From: Phycisphaerales bacterium
Lineage (GTDB): Bacteria > Planctomycetota > Phycisphaerae > UBA1845
Assembly (NCBI GenBank): GCA_020852275.1
Contig: JADZBE010000022.1
Location: 124,001 to 188,000, forward strand
Direction: 5' to 3'
Length of the DNA: 64,000 bases
Part shown: in pieces, positions 16,712 to 26,299 of the stretch
How positions within the stretch are numbered: position 1 is the first letter of the stretch
Layout of the letters: every line of letters begins with the position of its first letter
Translations under genes and position numbers: made by a program
The notes under the pieces: model-generated
Told to the model about the DNA's origin: nothing
Databases searched by the model: none
The model's input: only the letters and a program-made list of their open reading frames with translations

Positions 16712-16951
16712 TCAACCGCAATCCGCGGAGGCGCAGGGAACATCAGGACAATCGAGCATGCAAACCTCCTGCGGCCCGGCGAGTCCCGTCCACTTCACCT
16801 TGCCTTTTCCGCGCGCGTTGATGCTCAAGGTGCGCACGTCGCCGCCGGACAGGCAGATCGTCAGCTCCGTGCCTTCGGGAAGCGAGGAGGAAACCTTGGC
16901 GGTCAGCCGTCCCTCGCGGCAGTTTGCGGTGAGTTTACGTATGGCGGCGCA
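16712..16951 (-). other. Shared C-terminal domain, copy 3 (79 residues)
   Basis: CAAIRKLTANCREGRLTAKV to the C-terminal ASADCG. Confidence 0.85.
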
Positions 16952-18166
16952 GCCCGACTGAGAGAGCGGATCTTCAAGTTTTACCAGATGCACATCGCCA
17001 TAGCCGTTGCCGAACGAGTACGCCCAGCCCGCGGCCACCACGCCTCCCGGCGCGGGGACTACGGCGAAGGCGCGATCGTCCGATGATCCGCCGTACACGC
17101 GCGTCCACAGTGGATTGCCCGCCGCATCGGTGCGGACAAAGTACTGATCCCACCCGCCGGCGCCGTATGAGGAAGTCTGTCCCGCGGCGATGAAGCCGCC
17201 GTCCGGCATCTCATACACGCGATTGGCCTCGTCCTCGCATTGATCGCCCGTGTTCTTGCCCCACTTGCGGTCCCAGAGCACTTCGCCGCTTTCGTCCGTG
17301 CGGAACAACCAGAAATCCGTGTCGCCGTTGTTGGAGGCATTGACGCCCGAGAAGATGAAGCCGCCCGTGGAAACTTCCCGTGCCGAGAGGATTTCGTCGG
17401 AGTAAGCTTCGCCATAGGCGCGGTCCCAGAGCCGGTTGCCCTGGTCGTCGAGGCGCAGCACCCAGCCGTCCCATCCTTCGCTGTGCGTCCAGCCGGACAC
17501 GAGATATCCGCCGGTCGAAATGTCGACCACGGAGAAGACAATGTCCGCGTTGTCGTAATACCCCTGGGCGTAGTCAAAGAAGCGACGCCACTGCAACACT
17601 CCATCGGCGTCAATCTTGAAGACGTACATGTCATAGTTCCAGAATTCCGTCTCCGGCAGCATGGCCTGCCCACCTACGAGGAATCCCCCGTCGTCGGTCG
17701 GGGTAATGCAGTGCGCGCGGTCGTCATCGCCAAACCCGGCGTCGTAGGTGCGCTTCCAAAGCACATCGCCCGCGGCGTTCATTCGGATCACCAGCGCATC
17801 GAATGTCTGAGAATTGACTTCCAAATAGCCGGCGATGACGTATCCACTGTCAGGGAGTTGACGAATCTGCCGGCCAAACTCGCTGAGCTGCGGCAAGCCC
17901 CCGACCACCTGGGTCCACTGGACCTGCCCCATGGCGTCCGCCTTGACGACGTAAACGTCATTCACTCCGCTGGTGGCGAAGGAACCGGTGAACCCGACGG
18001 CGACGAATCCGCCGTCGCTCGTGGCCTCGATATCGAATGCCCCGTCGGGCGAGGAGCCGCCGACGTTGCGCGCCCAGACCAGGTCCTGCGCCCGCGAGGT
18101 TGTGCAGACGGCGCTGCACGCCAGAATCGCAACGGCGCCATACACCCATCGTTTTTTCGGATACAT
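16712..18166 (-). CDS. Exported beta-propeller-like repeat protein with shared C-terminal domain
   Basis: The 484-residue protein has a signal peptide (MYPKKRWVYGAVAILACSAV). About seven repeats of 50-55 residues follow the pattern DGGF-x-x-G ... D-x-W/Y-V-x-R-x-D-x-x-G-N-x-x-W-x-R-x-Y/G-G, for example GWDGWVLRLDDQGNRLWDRA. These match the propeller repeats of many secreted bacterial proteins. The last 79 residues are the shared domain. The ATG at 18164-18166 has AGGGA eight bases upstream. The next gene of the run ends 78 bp upstream. Confidence 0.87.
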   Translation of the reverse strand: MYPKKRWVYGAVAILACSAVCTTSRAQDLVWARNVGGSSPDGAFDIEATSDGGFVAVGFTGSFATSGVNDVYVVKADAMGQVQWTQVVGGLPQLSEFGRQIRQLPDSGYVIAGYLEVNSQTFDALVIRMNAAGDVLWKRTYDAGFGDDDRAHCITPTDDGGFLVGGQAMLPETEFWNYDMYVFKIDADGVLQWRRFFDYAQGYYDNADIVFSVVDISTGGYLVSGWTHSEGWDGWVLRLDDQGNRLWDRAYGEAYSDEILSAREVSTGGFIFSGVNASNNGDTDFWLFRTDESGEVLWDRKWGKNTGDQCEDEANRVYEMPDGGFIAAGQTSSYGAGGWDQYFVRTDAAGNPLWTRVYGGSSDDRAFAVVPAPGGVVAAGWAYSFGNGYGDVHLVKLEDPLSQSGCAAIRKLTANCREGRLTAKVSSSLPEGTELTICLSGGDVRTLSINARGKGKVKWTGLAGPQEVCMLDCPDVPCASADCG

Positions 18167-18244
18167 GCAATAATTCCCTTCTCGGCGTTTGGTGTGCGGC
18201 CAAACCGTCTGTCGGCAGGCGCACAAATCAGATGGATGGTAAAC

Positions 18245-18484
18245 TCACAGGCATTCCGCGGTCGCACAGGGAACCGACCCACATTCCACAATGCAAACCT
18301 CCCGAGCGCCGGTCTGGCCCGTCCACTTCACCTTGCCCTTGCCGCGAGCATTGATCGTCAGCGTTTTCTCGTCACCGCCGTTGCGCGACAACGTCAGTTC
18401 CGTTCCCTCTGGAAGCGAGGAGACGACCTTCGCGGTCAGTCTGCCGTCCGTGCATTTCGCGCTCAGTCTGCGGATCGCGCCGCA
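18245..18484 (-). other. Shared C-terminal domain, copy 4 (79 residues)
   Basis: CGAIRRLSAKCTDGRLTAKV to the C-terminal ATAECL. Confidence 0.85.
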
Positions 18485-19888
18485 GTCCACGCCGCCGCCG
18501 AGCGAGGCGTACTTCACCACCGCCCACTCGACCTCGCCGGTGTTGAAGTTGCTGCCGTTGCCGCCCGTGAATACGTTTGCCGCGCCATCCAGTCTGAGAA
18601 TGTCGCCGGACACTCCTTCGGCGGTTCCGCTGTAAACCAAGCCTCGATCCAGCTCGGCTCCGTTGGAGGCGTCCAGCACGAGCATGATCTGATCGCTGGT
18701 GTACGGCGGCGAACTGGTGGTACCCACGACGAAGGCATGGCTGGCCCGATCCACAATCACATCGCTGGAGGCGTCATAGCATCGCAGGCACGCGTCGCCG
18801 TACTCATGGGTCCACAGCAGCGCGCCGTCCGCCGTGTCGCGCTTCACGGTGTAGAAGTTGTGCATCATCTTGCTCTGGTCGCCGTGCGGATCCGACGTCC
18901 CCGTCACATAGACGCCGCCCTGACCGTCCAGCGCCAGCGCGGAGGCCCAGTCCCGGTACCCCGTGCGGTCATACTCCGCCCACAGGATTTGCCCGTCCCC
19001 GCCCTGAAACTTGACGGTGCCGAATTGAACGCTGGAGTTGAACGCCGATCCCGTCACATAGATGTCGCCGGCGCCGTCGATAACCATGTCGACCGGCGTC
19101 TCGTCTCCGTTAAGACCCCAGTGGTTCATCCAGATCTGCGAGCCGTCCGCCGCGTCATATTTGATCACCACATAGTCCGGGTGCAGCGAGTTCATCACGC
19201 CGTCCGCAATAATGACCACGTTGCCTTCCGGATCGACCTTGATGCCGCGAACGGCCTCTTGTGAGTAAGGCGCGCCGGCCGGGCCGTCCCAGACGCTGGC
19301 CCATTGCACGTTTCCGTTGGAATCGAACTTGACGGTGAGGCAGTCGCCGCCGTCGCCGACCGTCGAGCCTCCGGCATAGACGTTTCCTTCTCGATCCACG
19401 GCCACGCGCAGCCCACCGTCGGAGATTCCGGAGCCGCCGTCGAAGGTGGAGTACCAGACGAGCCGCCCGTCCGCAGGGTCGTATTTCAAGACGAGCAGGT
19501 CGGCGAACATCATCGCGCCGGGCGTGGACCCCACGGCGTAGACGCTGCCGTCCGGGCCGAGCGCGACGTCGCTGATCGTGTCATGCCACTGCGCCGGACC
19601 GTCGAAGGTGCTGGTCCACAGGACGGCGCCGTCCGGCGCCAGCTTGGCCGTCAGCGTGTCCACGTTGTAGGAGACGCCGGCGTTGCCTGTAATGTACGTG
19701 TTGCCCGCGGCGTCCACGCACATGCCGCGCAGGCCGGAGTAGAGCGTGGAACCGCTGGGCACGCGCGACACCCACTGGGGCACAAGATCGGCGGAGGCGC
19801 TGGCGGAAAGCAATAGGCCGATTGCAAGAGTCTTTACGCAACGAACACGCCGCGTGCCGTCGGTGCTCTGCTGGTTGATTACGAACAT
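18245..19888 (-). CDS. Exported SBBP/propeller-repeat protein with shared C-terminal domain
   Basis: The 547-residue protein has a signal peptide after a short polar start (MFVINQQSTDGTRRVRC, then VKTLAIGLLLSASASA). Repeats of about 55-60 residues follow with D-x-x-G-N-x-Y-x-T/A-G and V-x-K-Y/F-D-x-x-G/D-x-x-x-W, as in beta-propeller repeat (SBBP) proteins. The 79-residue shared domain ends the protein. The ATG at 19886-19888 has AGGAG nine bases upstream. It is the first gene of the four-gene run, whose gaps are 44-78 bp, so the group may be one transcript. Confidence 0.87.
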   Translation of the reverse strand: MFVINQQSTDGTRRVRCVKTLAIGLLLSASASADLVPQWVSRVPSGSTLYSGLRGMCVDAAGNTYITGNAGVSYNVDTLTAKLAPDGAVLWTSTFDGPAQWHDTISDVALGPDGSVYAVGSTPGAMMFADLLVLKYDPADGRLVWYSTFDGGSGISDGGLRVAVDREGNVYAGGSTVGDGGDCLTVKFDSNGNVQWASVWDGPAGAPYSQEAVRGIKVDPEGNVVIIADGVMNSLHPDYVVIKYDAADGSQIWMNHWGLNGDETPVDMVIDGAGDIYVTGSAFNSSVQFGTVKFQGGDGQILWAEYDRTGYRDWASALALDGQGGVYVTGTSDPHGDQSKMMHNFYTVKRDTADGALLWTHEYGDACLRCYDASSDVIVDRASHAFVVGTTSSPPYTSDQIMLVLDASNGAELDRGLVYSGTAEGVSGDILRLDGAANVFTGGNGSNFNTGEVEWAVVKYASLGGGVDCGAIRRLSAKCTDGRLTAKVVSSLPEGTELTLSRNGGDEKTLTINARGKGKVKWTGQTGAREVCIVECGSVPCATAECL

Positions 19889-20380
19889 CTGGACTTTCTC
19901 CTGGTGGGAGGCATGCGCCCGCGCATTCGCCGGAGGAGTGAAAGGAACCGCGTGTAGGCGGCGCGTCGCGCTGCGCGACATGGATCCCCCTCAGGCCCGC
20001 CGCAAGCCCCCTATTGCCGTTGAGTGCCAAGCTCGGAAAACAGGTCGCCGCGCCGCCGCTCCCGACGGCAGCGCGGCGATCGGCAGTCGCGATCGTCTCC
20101 CCGGATCGCGCCTGCCTCCCTGACTGGTTGCTGCGGAGACTAGCAAGTCACATGCCAACGCGGCGTCACAGGACCCGTCGATAGAACTGTCCGTTGCAAC
20201 GCTTGTCGAGGCCGTATGGCAGGGTTTCAGGCGGATTGTCGCAAAGCGTCCTGGCGGATTGTTGCGAGTTTACTCGCGGCTCGGGAGCACGCCCGGCGGC
20301 AGGTGTGGGCAACTGCGCAGGGCCGTCGGGCGGCGCTTCGCCGGGGAGGGCGCGGCGCCGCCGACCTCAGAAGAGGGTGT
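19889..20380. other. Intergenic region, no gene seen
   Basis: A 492-bp gap that should hold the promoter of the four-gene run. I find no well-spaced consensus promoter, no repeat copy and no credible frame. Confidence 0.5.
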
Positions 20381-20956
20381 TCATCCATTTTGCGCGGGCA
20401 TCTCATGCCACGCCGCGCCGTCCGGTTCGGCTGTCACGGCGGCCAGCACGTCGCCGCTGTGAAAGTAGGTCACGCGCAGGGGTCTGCCCGCGAAGGTCAG
20501 CAGGGCGGAATCCCGGTAGGGGGCGTCGATGACGCGGCAGTCGTCCAGCCGGCTCAGACCCACGCGATTCGCCTTGAGCACGGCCTCCTTGGCGGTCCAG
20601 AACCTGAAGAACATCGGCCAGTCGCGCGTCCCCGCTCGGTCCTGCTCCTCGCGCGAGGCGACGTACTCCCAAAGCCCCTCGTTGCGAGGCTGCACCACTT
20701 CCACATCGACGCCGACCGGCTTCGCGGCAACGACGCCGGCGGCGATGGACGGCTTGTGGGAGAGCGACCAGCAGACGCCCCGGTCGAAGACCGGCACGCC
20801 CGCGGCGTCGCGCTCCCAGGCGAGACGAGGCAGACCGGAAAGCCGCGCCGATTCGTCAAGCGCATGCGCGGCGGCATCCCGTTGGCGTCGAATCCTCTCG
20901 CGCGGCGGCACGTCGCGGCCGTTGTCGGGAATCGGGATGAGGACGATGTGCAGCAA
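20381..20956 (-). CDS. 4'-phosphopantetheinyl transferase (Sfp type)
   Basis: Transfers phosphopantetheine from CoA to a conserved Ser of acyl or peptidyl carrier proteins. The 191-residue length fits a single-chain Sfp-like enzyme or its short relatives. The signature residues are present: WSLSHK, then PVGVDVEVV (metal-binding Asp/Glu) and FFRFWTAKEAVLKA (the W-x-x-KEA-x-xKA motif). The start must be TTG at 20954-20956, because there is no in-frame ATG until near the middle. It follows the HEAT protein gene by 51 bp on the same strand and may be co-transcribed. No carrier protein or synthase gene lies nearby. Confidence 0.88.
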   Translation of the reverse strand: MLHIVLIPIPDNGRDVPPRERIRRQRDAAAHALDESARLSGLPRLAWERDAAGVPVFDRGVCWSLSHKPSIAAGVVAAKPVGVDVEVVQPRNEGLWEYVASREEQDRAGTRDWPMFFRFWTAKEAVLKANRVGLSRLDDCRVIDAPYRDSALLTFAGRPLRVTYFHSGDVLAAVTAEPDGAAWHEMPAQNG

Positions 20957-21007
20957 TCCGATCTTCCGGGTGGTTCCGCGCGGCTTTCGGGCGGCGCGGG
21001 CTTCGAA

Positions 21008-23758
21008 TCAGGGCGGCGAAGCCTGCGCGTCAAACCCGCGCTTGGCGTAGACGCCTTCCAGATGTTCGCCGCCGGGACCGCGGAATCGCGCCGCACCGAA
21101 CCAGCCCCCGCCGTCGTTAGTGATCTTCAGGAGCAGGTCGTTCCACCCCTCCTTCAGTTTGACTTCGACCCCATCCGCCGAGGGAGTGCAGCCACGGAGA
21201 GCGTTGTTGGTGTGAACGCAGTCGCCGTTGAGCCAGACCTTGATGCCGTCGTCGCTGCCGACTTCCAGCCTCGCGGTCTGCGCTGCGGGAGAGTAAACGC
21301 GCGTGCGAAGATACGCGGCGCGCATGTCTCCGGCCACGGCGGACGTGGCGTTGAGGTCCAACGCCCAGGCCATCGCCGGGTCCGCGGTCGGCGCCGGCTC
21401 GCGCCAGAGGACGCCCTTCGCCTTGGCGTCTTCCGGCGGGAAGTAGACTTCCATGAGATCCTGACCGCGCCTGTCCTTCTGCACGTATGGCCCGCTCACG
21501 TACCAGTCGGTGATGTGGTCCTCGAACTTCGCCAGCTTCTCGAGCATCCTCTGCAGCTCCGCCTTCACCGGATCGGAGAGCGTCGCCGGCTGAAGCGCGG
21601 TCAAGGCGGCGCGGGCGGCGGAGCACTTCGTTGGGATCAGCTTGTCGGCCAGTTGGACCGTGGCGAAACACGCCTCCGCGCCTGCGCCGGGGTCGAGCAC
21701 ATACGGCTTGAGCACCTCCACGCCTCGCTCGTCGCCGAGCTTCGCCAGGCTGGAAAACGCGAGTTTCTTCTCATCCGCCCGCCGCGAAACCTCAATGGCC
21801 GTGATGAGCGCCCTCAGCCGCTCCTCGATCGGCTGCGTCGTGCCCGCCTCGATGAGGCGAAGGTATCCGCGCAGCGCGAGCACATGGTCCTTCATCTCCG
21901 CGGAGGTTCGCGCCAGCGCCAGGCAATCGCCCAGCGCTTCCGCGTTGGGCCAGTCGCAGATCGCGGCGAACGCGGCCTCGCGGATTTCGGTCTGCGGATT
22001 CTTGAGTTGCTCGCGCACGGCGGCCAGCGCGGCCGGGCCGCCGATGCGCCCGAGCGACTTGAGCAGGGCGGCCTGATGCGCCGGCGCCTGGCTCTTCAGC
22101 GCCGCGATCACCAGCGCGGCGCGGCCCGTCTTGTCTTCATTTCGACAGGCGGCCGCGGCGATGGCCGCGCCGGCCGATTCCCGTAATTCGTTCGACGTAA
22201 GCGCGCCGAACCGCTCGAGCATGACAGGCACCTGGGTCGGCGGCGCGAGCGATTCCAGCGCCTTCCACGCCGCCCGCGCCGCTTCCGGCGCTGCATCCAG
22301 CGTGCAAACCAGCACGCGCTCCGCTTGATCCACCGCGTGCCGCCGCGCCAGCGCATCAAGGATTCCGACCTTGACGCGCGGGGAAGCAGCGCCAAGCGCC
22401 TCGCCCAGCAGCTTCGCGGTTTCCTCAGCCCGAATCTCGAACAGCGCCTGCTGCACGGCTTTGCCCTGTGCCGCATCGTCAGTGTCAAAAAGCGGCAGCA
22501 GGAACGAGACGGCCTGGGCGCCGCCAAGCCGGGCGACAGCGTCAATCGCCGCCAACCGAACGGCCGCATCGGCGGATTTCAACTGCGCCGCGCAGGCATC
22601 GAGCGCCGAGGCGTCCGCCCTTTTCGCCAGAATCCCCAGCAGATGCGCCTGCTGCGTGGCGGAGGCGCCCGCCATCACCGCAGTCATCGCCTCCGTGACG
22701 CCCTCTCCCGTCAAACTCGCAGCAGCCTCGACCGCCGCGGCCTGGTACTCCGCGTCGGCGTCCGCCGTGGCCGCGAGGATGTCGGGCATCGCCTTCGCGC
22801 CCGCGAGGCTGGTCAACAGGGAAAGCGCCGCGCAGCGGACGTGAACGTCGGCGGGATCCGAGAAGGCTGCAAGCATGGCACGCAGCCGACCTTCCGCATC
22901 CGCCGCCGCGCCGCCCGTCGCAGCGTTGCCTGCAGGCGCGCGGCCCATCGCGGCTTGGCGCACATACTCCAGCGCCGCGTTTCGCTCGCAGGATCGCGCG
23001 TACCACTTGGCAAGCTCCTCCGCCCCGGCAACGGAGCTTGTCGGCGTCAGCAGCGTGGGAACCCGGTCGGCCATCGCCGGGTTTCCACTCGCCGCCAGCG
23101 CGAACAGGAGCGTGTGCCAAAGCTCGGCGTTCTGCGGATCGGCGCCCGCGGCCAGGCTTGCCAGCGCTTCGCCGTCGCCCAGTTCGCCGAGCGCGTGCAG
23201 GATGGGGAGTCGGGTTTTTTCGCCGGCTGCGGCGAGCGCGGAGCGGAGCGCGAGCTTCGCGGAGTCGTCCCCGACGGTGACGAGCACCATCGCGGCGCGG
23301 GTCGCGTGCGTCTCGTCATGGAGCAGAGCCGACACGGCGCTCACACACGCGGGCGAGGCGATGAAGCGGAGCTGCTCCAGCAGAAAGTCCTGCGCGCCGG
23401 GCGGCGGTTTGGCGCCAAGCCGCTCGAGCAGGACGCCTTCGATCTCGGCGCGCCGCGCCTGTGCGTCCGGACGACCCGCCGCGAGCACGACGCCGTGAAG
23501 CGCCATGCGCACCTTCGCGTCGTCTCCCGTGCCAGGCTCGACGAGGCGCTCACACAAGGTCTTGACGGCCGCTGCGTCCAGCTTGAGCAAGTCGGCGATG
23601 AGCCTCGCCTGCGCGTCGGCGGATTGAGCGGGAATGCGCGCGAGCAGATCGGTGAGCGGATCGCTCGGGGCGCCTGTCGAAGGCTGAGGCGCCGCGGGCG
23701 ACTGCGCAAGTGCGGTCGAGAGGCAGAGTCCCAAGGATAGGGTCATTATGAGTTTCAT
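21008..23758 (-). CDS. Exported HEAT-repeat protein with C-terminal PA14-like beta domain
   Basis: The 916-residue protein has a signal peptide (MKLIMTLSLGLCLSTALA). From about 35 to 700 it is a helical solenoid of HEAT/ARM-like repeats rich in Ala and Leu (AALVIAALKSQAPAHQAALL, SLGRIGGPAALAAVREQL). The last 180 residues are a beta domain (DWYVSGPY ... VGSDDGIKVWLNG ... LKEGWNDLLLKI). This is the carbohydrate-binding-like module common at the end of planctomycete secreted proteins. No enzyme motif is seen, so a scaffold or binding role is likely. GAGGAG lies about ten bases before the ATG at 23756-23758. The PPTase gene follows 51 bp downstream. Confidence 0.88.
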   Translation of the reverse strand: MKLIMTLSLGLCLSTALAQSPAAPQPSTGAPSDPLTDLLARIPAQSADAQARLIADLLKLDAAAVKTLCERLVEPGTGDDAKVRMALHGVVLAAGRPDAQARRAEIEGVLLERLGAKPPPGAQDFLLEQLRFIASPACVSAVSALLHDETHATRAAMVLVTVGDDSAKLALRSALAAAGEKTRLPILHALGELGDGEALASLAAGADPQNAELWHTLLFALAASGNPAMADRVPTLLTPTSSVAGAEELAKWYARSCERNAALEYVRQAAMGRAPAGNAATGGAAADAEGRLRAMLAAFSDPADVHVRCAALSLLTSLAGAKAMPDILAATADADAEYQAAAVEAAASLTGEGVTEAMTAVMAGASATQQAHLLGILAKRADASALDACAAQLKSADAAVRLAAIDAVARLGGAQAVSFLLPLFDTDDAAQGKAVQQALFEIRAEETAKLLGEALGAASPRVKVGILDALARRHAVDQAERVLVCTLDAAPEAARAAWKALESLAPPTQVPVMLERFGALTSNELRESAGAAIAAAACRNEDKTGRAALVIAALKSQAPAHQAALLKSLGRIGGPAALAAVREQLKNPQTEIREAAFAAICDWPNAEALGDCLALARTSAEMKDHVLALRGYLRLIEAGTTQPIEERLRALITAIEVSRRADEKKLAFSSLAKLGDERGVEVLKPYVLDPGAGAEACFATVQLADKLIPTKCSAARAALTALQPATLSDPVKAELQRMLEKLAKFEDHITDWYVSGPYVQKDRRGQDLMEVYFPPEDAKAKGVLWREPAPTADPAMAWALDLNATSAVAGDMRAAYLRTRVYSPAAQTARLEVGSDDGIKVWLNGDCVHTNNALRGCTPSADGVEVKLKEGWNDLLLKITNDGGGWFGAARFRGPGGEHLEGVYAKRGFDAQASPP

Positions 23759-23897
23759 GGACGATCGCTCCTCATCCGCTCGCGGTGCGCATGTCGACGC
23801 TCGGACGCTTCTTCAAGACCCGCTTTGCGGCACGCGCAGCGCTCCGTGAGATTGGAAAGACCGCGCGGGCTGAAGCCCGCGGCTCGCCTTCACTCAC

Positions 23898-23988
23898 CAT
23901 TCGCCATTCACCATTCGGCATTCGGCATTCCGCATTCGGCATTCGGCATTCGCCATTCGCCATTCGCCCTTCGCCCTTCGCCCTTCAC
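23898..23988. repeat. Heptamer tandem array (CATTCGC)n, 13 units
   Basis: Thirteen 7-bp units, from CATTCGC and CATTCGG variants to CCTTCGC. The last unit overlaps the stop codon of the Gfo/Idh/MocA gene, whose stop (TGA on the minus strand) is at 23985-23987. Confidence 0.95.
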
Positions 23989-25277
23989 ACATGCCACGGC
24001 GCTCGCATCGGCTGGCGGACGATGCGGTTGGCTTCCTCATCCCCTTCACACACCTGCTTGACCGGATCGTATTTGATCGTGCGACCCAGGCGCACGGCCA
24101 TCGCCGCGAGATTCACCAGCGTGCATGAGCGATGCGCGACATCGACGTTGCCCCCGGGCTGCCGCCGCGTGCGCACGGCCGTCTCGAAATTCACCAGCGG
24201 CCTCGGGTCGGGCACGGCGTCGAGCTTGTCGAAGAGGCCCGCCGGTTCGGTCCGGTAGTTGGCAAAAACCTTGCCCTTCGGACCCTCGATGAACGGCTGT
24301 CCCGGCTTGTCGTCCGCGCCCCACTCGCCGCTCTTGAGGAGGATCGTGTCGCCGTCGGCATACTTGAGCCTCACTTCGTCCCACAGACCCGCGGCGTCCG
24401 GATGGGCAGGCCACGGCGCGACGGCGCTGATCTCCACCGGCGACGTATCATCCTTGCCGAGGAAGTACTGCACCGGGTCGAGGTAGTGCATGCCCATGTC
24501 GCCCAGCCCGCCGCCGTCGTAGTCCCAGTAGCCCCGGAAAGACTGGTGCACGCGGTGCGGGTGATACGGCTTGACCGGCGCGGGGCCCAGCCACATGTCG
24601 TAGTTCAGCTCGCCCGGCACGCCCTCCGGTTTGAGGTCCGTCCGCCCGCTCCACATCTTCAGCTTCCAGTCGAACCCGAGGTCGCGGCTGACGCGCACCG
24701 TCAGCGGCTTGCCCAGCAGCCCGCTGTCCACCAGCTTGCGCAGCATCTTCGACGCGCCGAAGCCGTAGTAATTCTCGAAGCGGAAGTGCGTGTTCACCTG
24801 AAGGATGCGGCCGTAGCGATGCACCGCGGCGGCCAGCGCGACGCCCTCGCCGATGGTTCGTGTCAGCGGCTTCTCGCACAGTACGTCAAACCCGCACTGC
24901 GCCGCGGCGATGGCGATCAGCGCGTGCCAGTGTGGCGGCGTGGCCACGTGGATCGTGTCGATGTCCTTGCGATCCAGCACCTTCCGCCAGTCGGCGTACG
25001 CCTCGCAGCTTCGCCCCGACTTCTTCATCGCCTCGGCGAGGTGCTTCTCATCCACGTCGCAGACCGCAAGCGTGACCGGCGGCTTGCCGTCCTCATTGAC
25101 GGTGACGTGACCGGCCATGCCCATGCCGCCCGTGCCGATGACGGCGCGGGTGAGGGTTTCGCTGGGCGGGGTGTAACCGGGACCGCCGAGGACGTGTCGC
25201 GGGACGATGGTAAAGGCGGCGACGGAACCGGCGGTGGTCGTAAGGAAGCGTCGACGCGAGACCTTCAGGGAAGGCAT
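23985..25277 (-). CDS. Gfo/Idh/MocA-family oxidoreductase, TAT-exported
   Basis: An NAD(P)-dependent sugar or polyol dehydrogenase-like protein of 430 residues. It starts with a twin-arginine signal (VSRRRFLTTTAGSVAAF), so it is exported folded with its cofactor. The Rossmann motif is close to GTGGMGMAGH near residue 52. The family Lys motif CEKPLTR is present, and GGLGDMGMHYLDPVQY marks the C-terminal domain. This exported subfamily is much expanded in Planctomycetota, and substrates are mostly unknown. The ATG at 25275-25277 has GGAGG nine bases upstream. It lies 17 bp after the ApbE-like gene on the same strand, so the two are probably an operon. Confidence 0.93.
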   Translation of the reverse strand: MPSLKVSRRRFLTTTAGSVAAFTIVPRHVLGGPGYTPPSETLTRAVIGTGGMGMAGHVTVNEDGKPPVTLAVCDVDEKHLAEAMKKSGRSCEAYADWRKVLDRKDIDTIHVATPPHWHALIAIAAAQCGFDVLCEKPLTRTIGEGVALAAAVHRYGRILQVNTHFRFENYYGFGASKMLRKLVDSGLLGKPLTVRVSRDLGFDWKLKMWSGRTDLKPEGVPGELNYDMWLGPAPVKPYHPHRVHQSFRGYWDYDGGGLGDMGMHYLDPVQYFLGKDDTSPVEISAVAPWPAHPDAAGLWDEVRLKYADGDTILLKSGEWGADDKPGQPFIEGPKGKVFANYRTEPAGLFDKLDAVPDPRPLVNFETAVRTRRQPGGNVDVAHRSCTLVNLAAMAVRLGRTIKYDPVKQVCEGDEEANRIVRQPMRAPWHV

Positions 25278-25294
25278 AGGCCCTACCTCCATGT

Positions 25295-26257
25295 TCAAGA
25301 AACCTCCGGCGCGGAGACGCGCGCCGCGGCGCTGCCGTACCGCCGGATTTCAAAGCGATCAGCCGACCGGAGAAGCAATATACCTGATAGATCGGGTTGT
25401 CGTAAGCAGCAGGCCTCGACCTGCGCCGGCGTCATAATCATGAACGCGGTGGAGTAGGCGTCGGAAAGCGCGGCCGATCGAGACACGGCCCAGGCGGCAA
25501 GGGTCTCCGCTCGGCAGGGCGTGCGGGTGCGCGGGTCGAGAATATGCTCGCCATGCAGGAGCCGACCGGAGCCGCCCAGCGACGCATCGCGCAACAGGAC
25601 TTCGCCGACCGCGAGGAGCGGATCGCATGGATTCCGCAACGGCACGCACCAGCCGCCAACCGAGTCCTTCGCGTCGGGTCCAATCCCTTCCCCCAGCGCG
25701 AAGACCGAGCTTTGCCCTGCGTGCACCAGGCCGCGCGTGATGCCCCAGTCAGCAAGCACCTCGATCGCTCGATCCACTGCGTAGCCTTTGCCAATCGCGC
25801 CAAGGTCAACCACGACCCCGGGCGTCTTTGGCCAAGCGATGCGTTTCCTGGCGTCCAAGCCAAGCAGGGACATGCCGACGGGAACCTGGTCGCCGGTTGG
25901 GTCGTTTGCGGGTGATGGCAACAGCCTGCCCACCGTCACGTCAAAAGCACCGTCCGTTTCCTGCCAGACCTCCCGCGCCATTTGCAGACACTCGGTCGCC
26001 TCGATCCCCAGGAGGAGGGCTTGGTCGCTGCGAAGGGCATTCAGGCGGGCAATGTCGCTGCTCGGGATGAATCGGCTCAGCGCCTCCTCCAGGCGGTCCA
26101 CCTCCGCGAAGACCGCGCCGGCCGCGGATTCGGCATACTCGCGGCTGCGCGCTTCGACCATGACCTCGAACGTAGTGGCCATGGCGTCGTGCGCGAAGCA
26201 ATGGAATGAGGATGTGGACGAGGGCGATGATGGGGATGGGTTCGGTCTTGGCTTCAC
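25295..26257 (-). CDS. apbE: FAD:protein FMN transferase (ApbE family)
   Basis: ApbE attaches FMN covalently to Thr/Ser of target flavoproteins, using FAD and Mg. The 320-residue protein contains DAMATTFEVMVEA (family N-terminal motif), VDLGAIGKGYAVDRAIEVL, the GQSSVFALG stretch, GEHILDPRTRTPC and LSDAYSTAFMIM, all in family order. The motif usually GGNI is changed to AGQSS. There is no lipobox or clear signal peptide. The start is probably GTG at 26255-26257, because the first in-frame ATG (26180-26182) falls inside the conserved N-terminal motif. It lies just upstream of the exported oxidoreductase gene. Confidence 0.88.
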   Translation of the reverse strand: MKPRPNPSPSSPSSTSSFHCFAHDAMATTFEVMVEARSREYAESAAGAVFAEVDRLEEALSRFIPSSDIARLNALRSDQALLLGIEATECLQMAREVWQETDGAFDVTVGRLLPSPANDPTGDQVPVGMSLLGLDARKRIAWPKTPGVVVDLGAIGKGYAVDRAIEVLADWGITRGLVHAGQSSVFALGEGIGPDAKDSVGGWCVPLRNPCDPLLAVGEVLLRDASLGGSGRLLHGEHILDPRTRTPCRAETLAAWAVSRSAALSDAYSTAFMIMTPAQVEACCLRQPDLSGILLLRSADRFEIRRYGSAAARVSAPEVS

Positions 26258-26299
26258 GATGAGAAGCCATCATAGCAGCTCGTGGTGAAAGGCGACGCG

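Noticed and set aside
14712-22186. Long plus-strand frames (14712-16682, 17240-19264, 20216-22186) opposite the exported-protein genes
   Set aside because: They mirror coding genes on the other strand, have no family signal and no ribosome binding sites.
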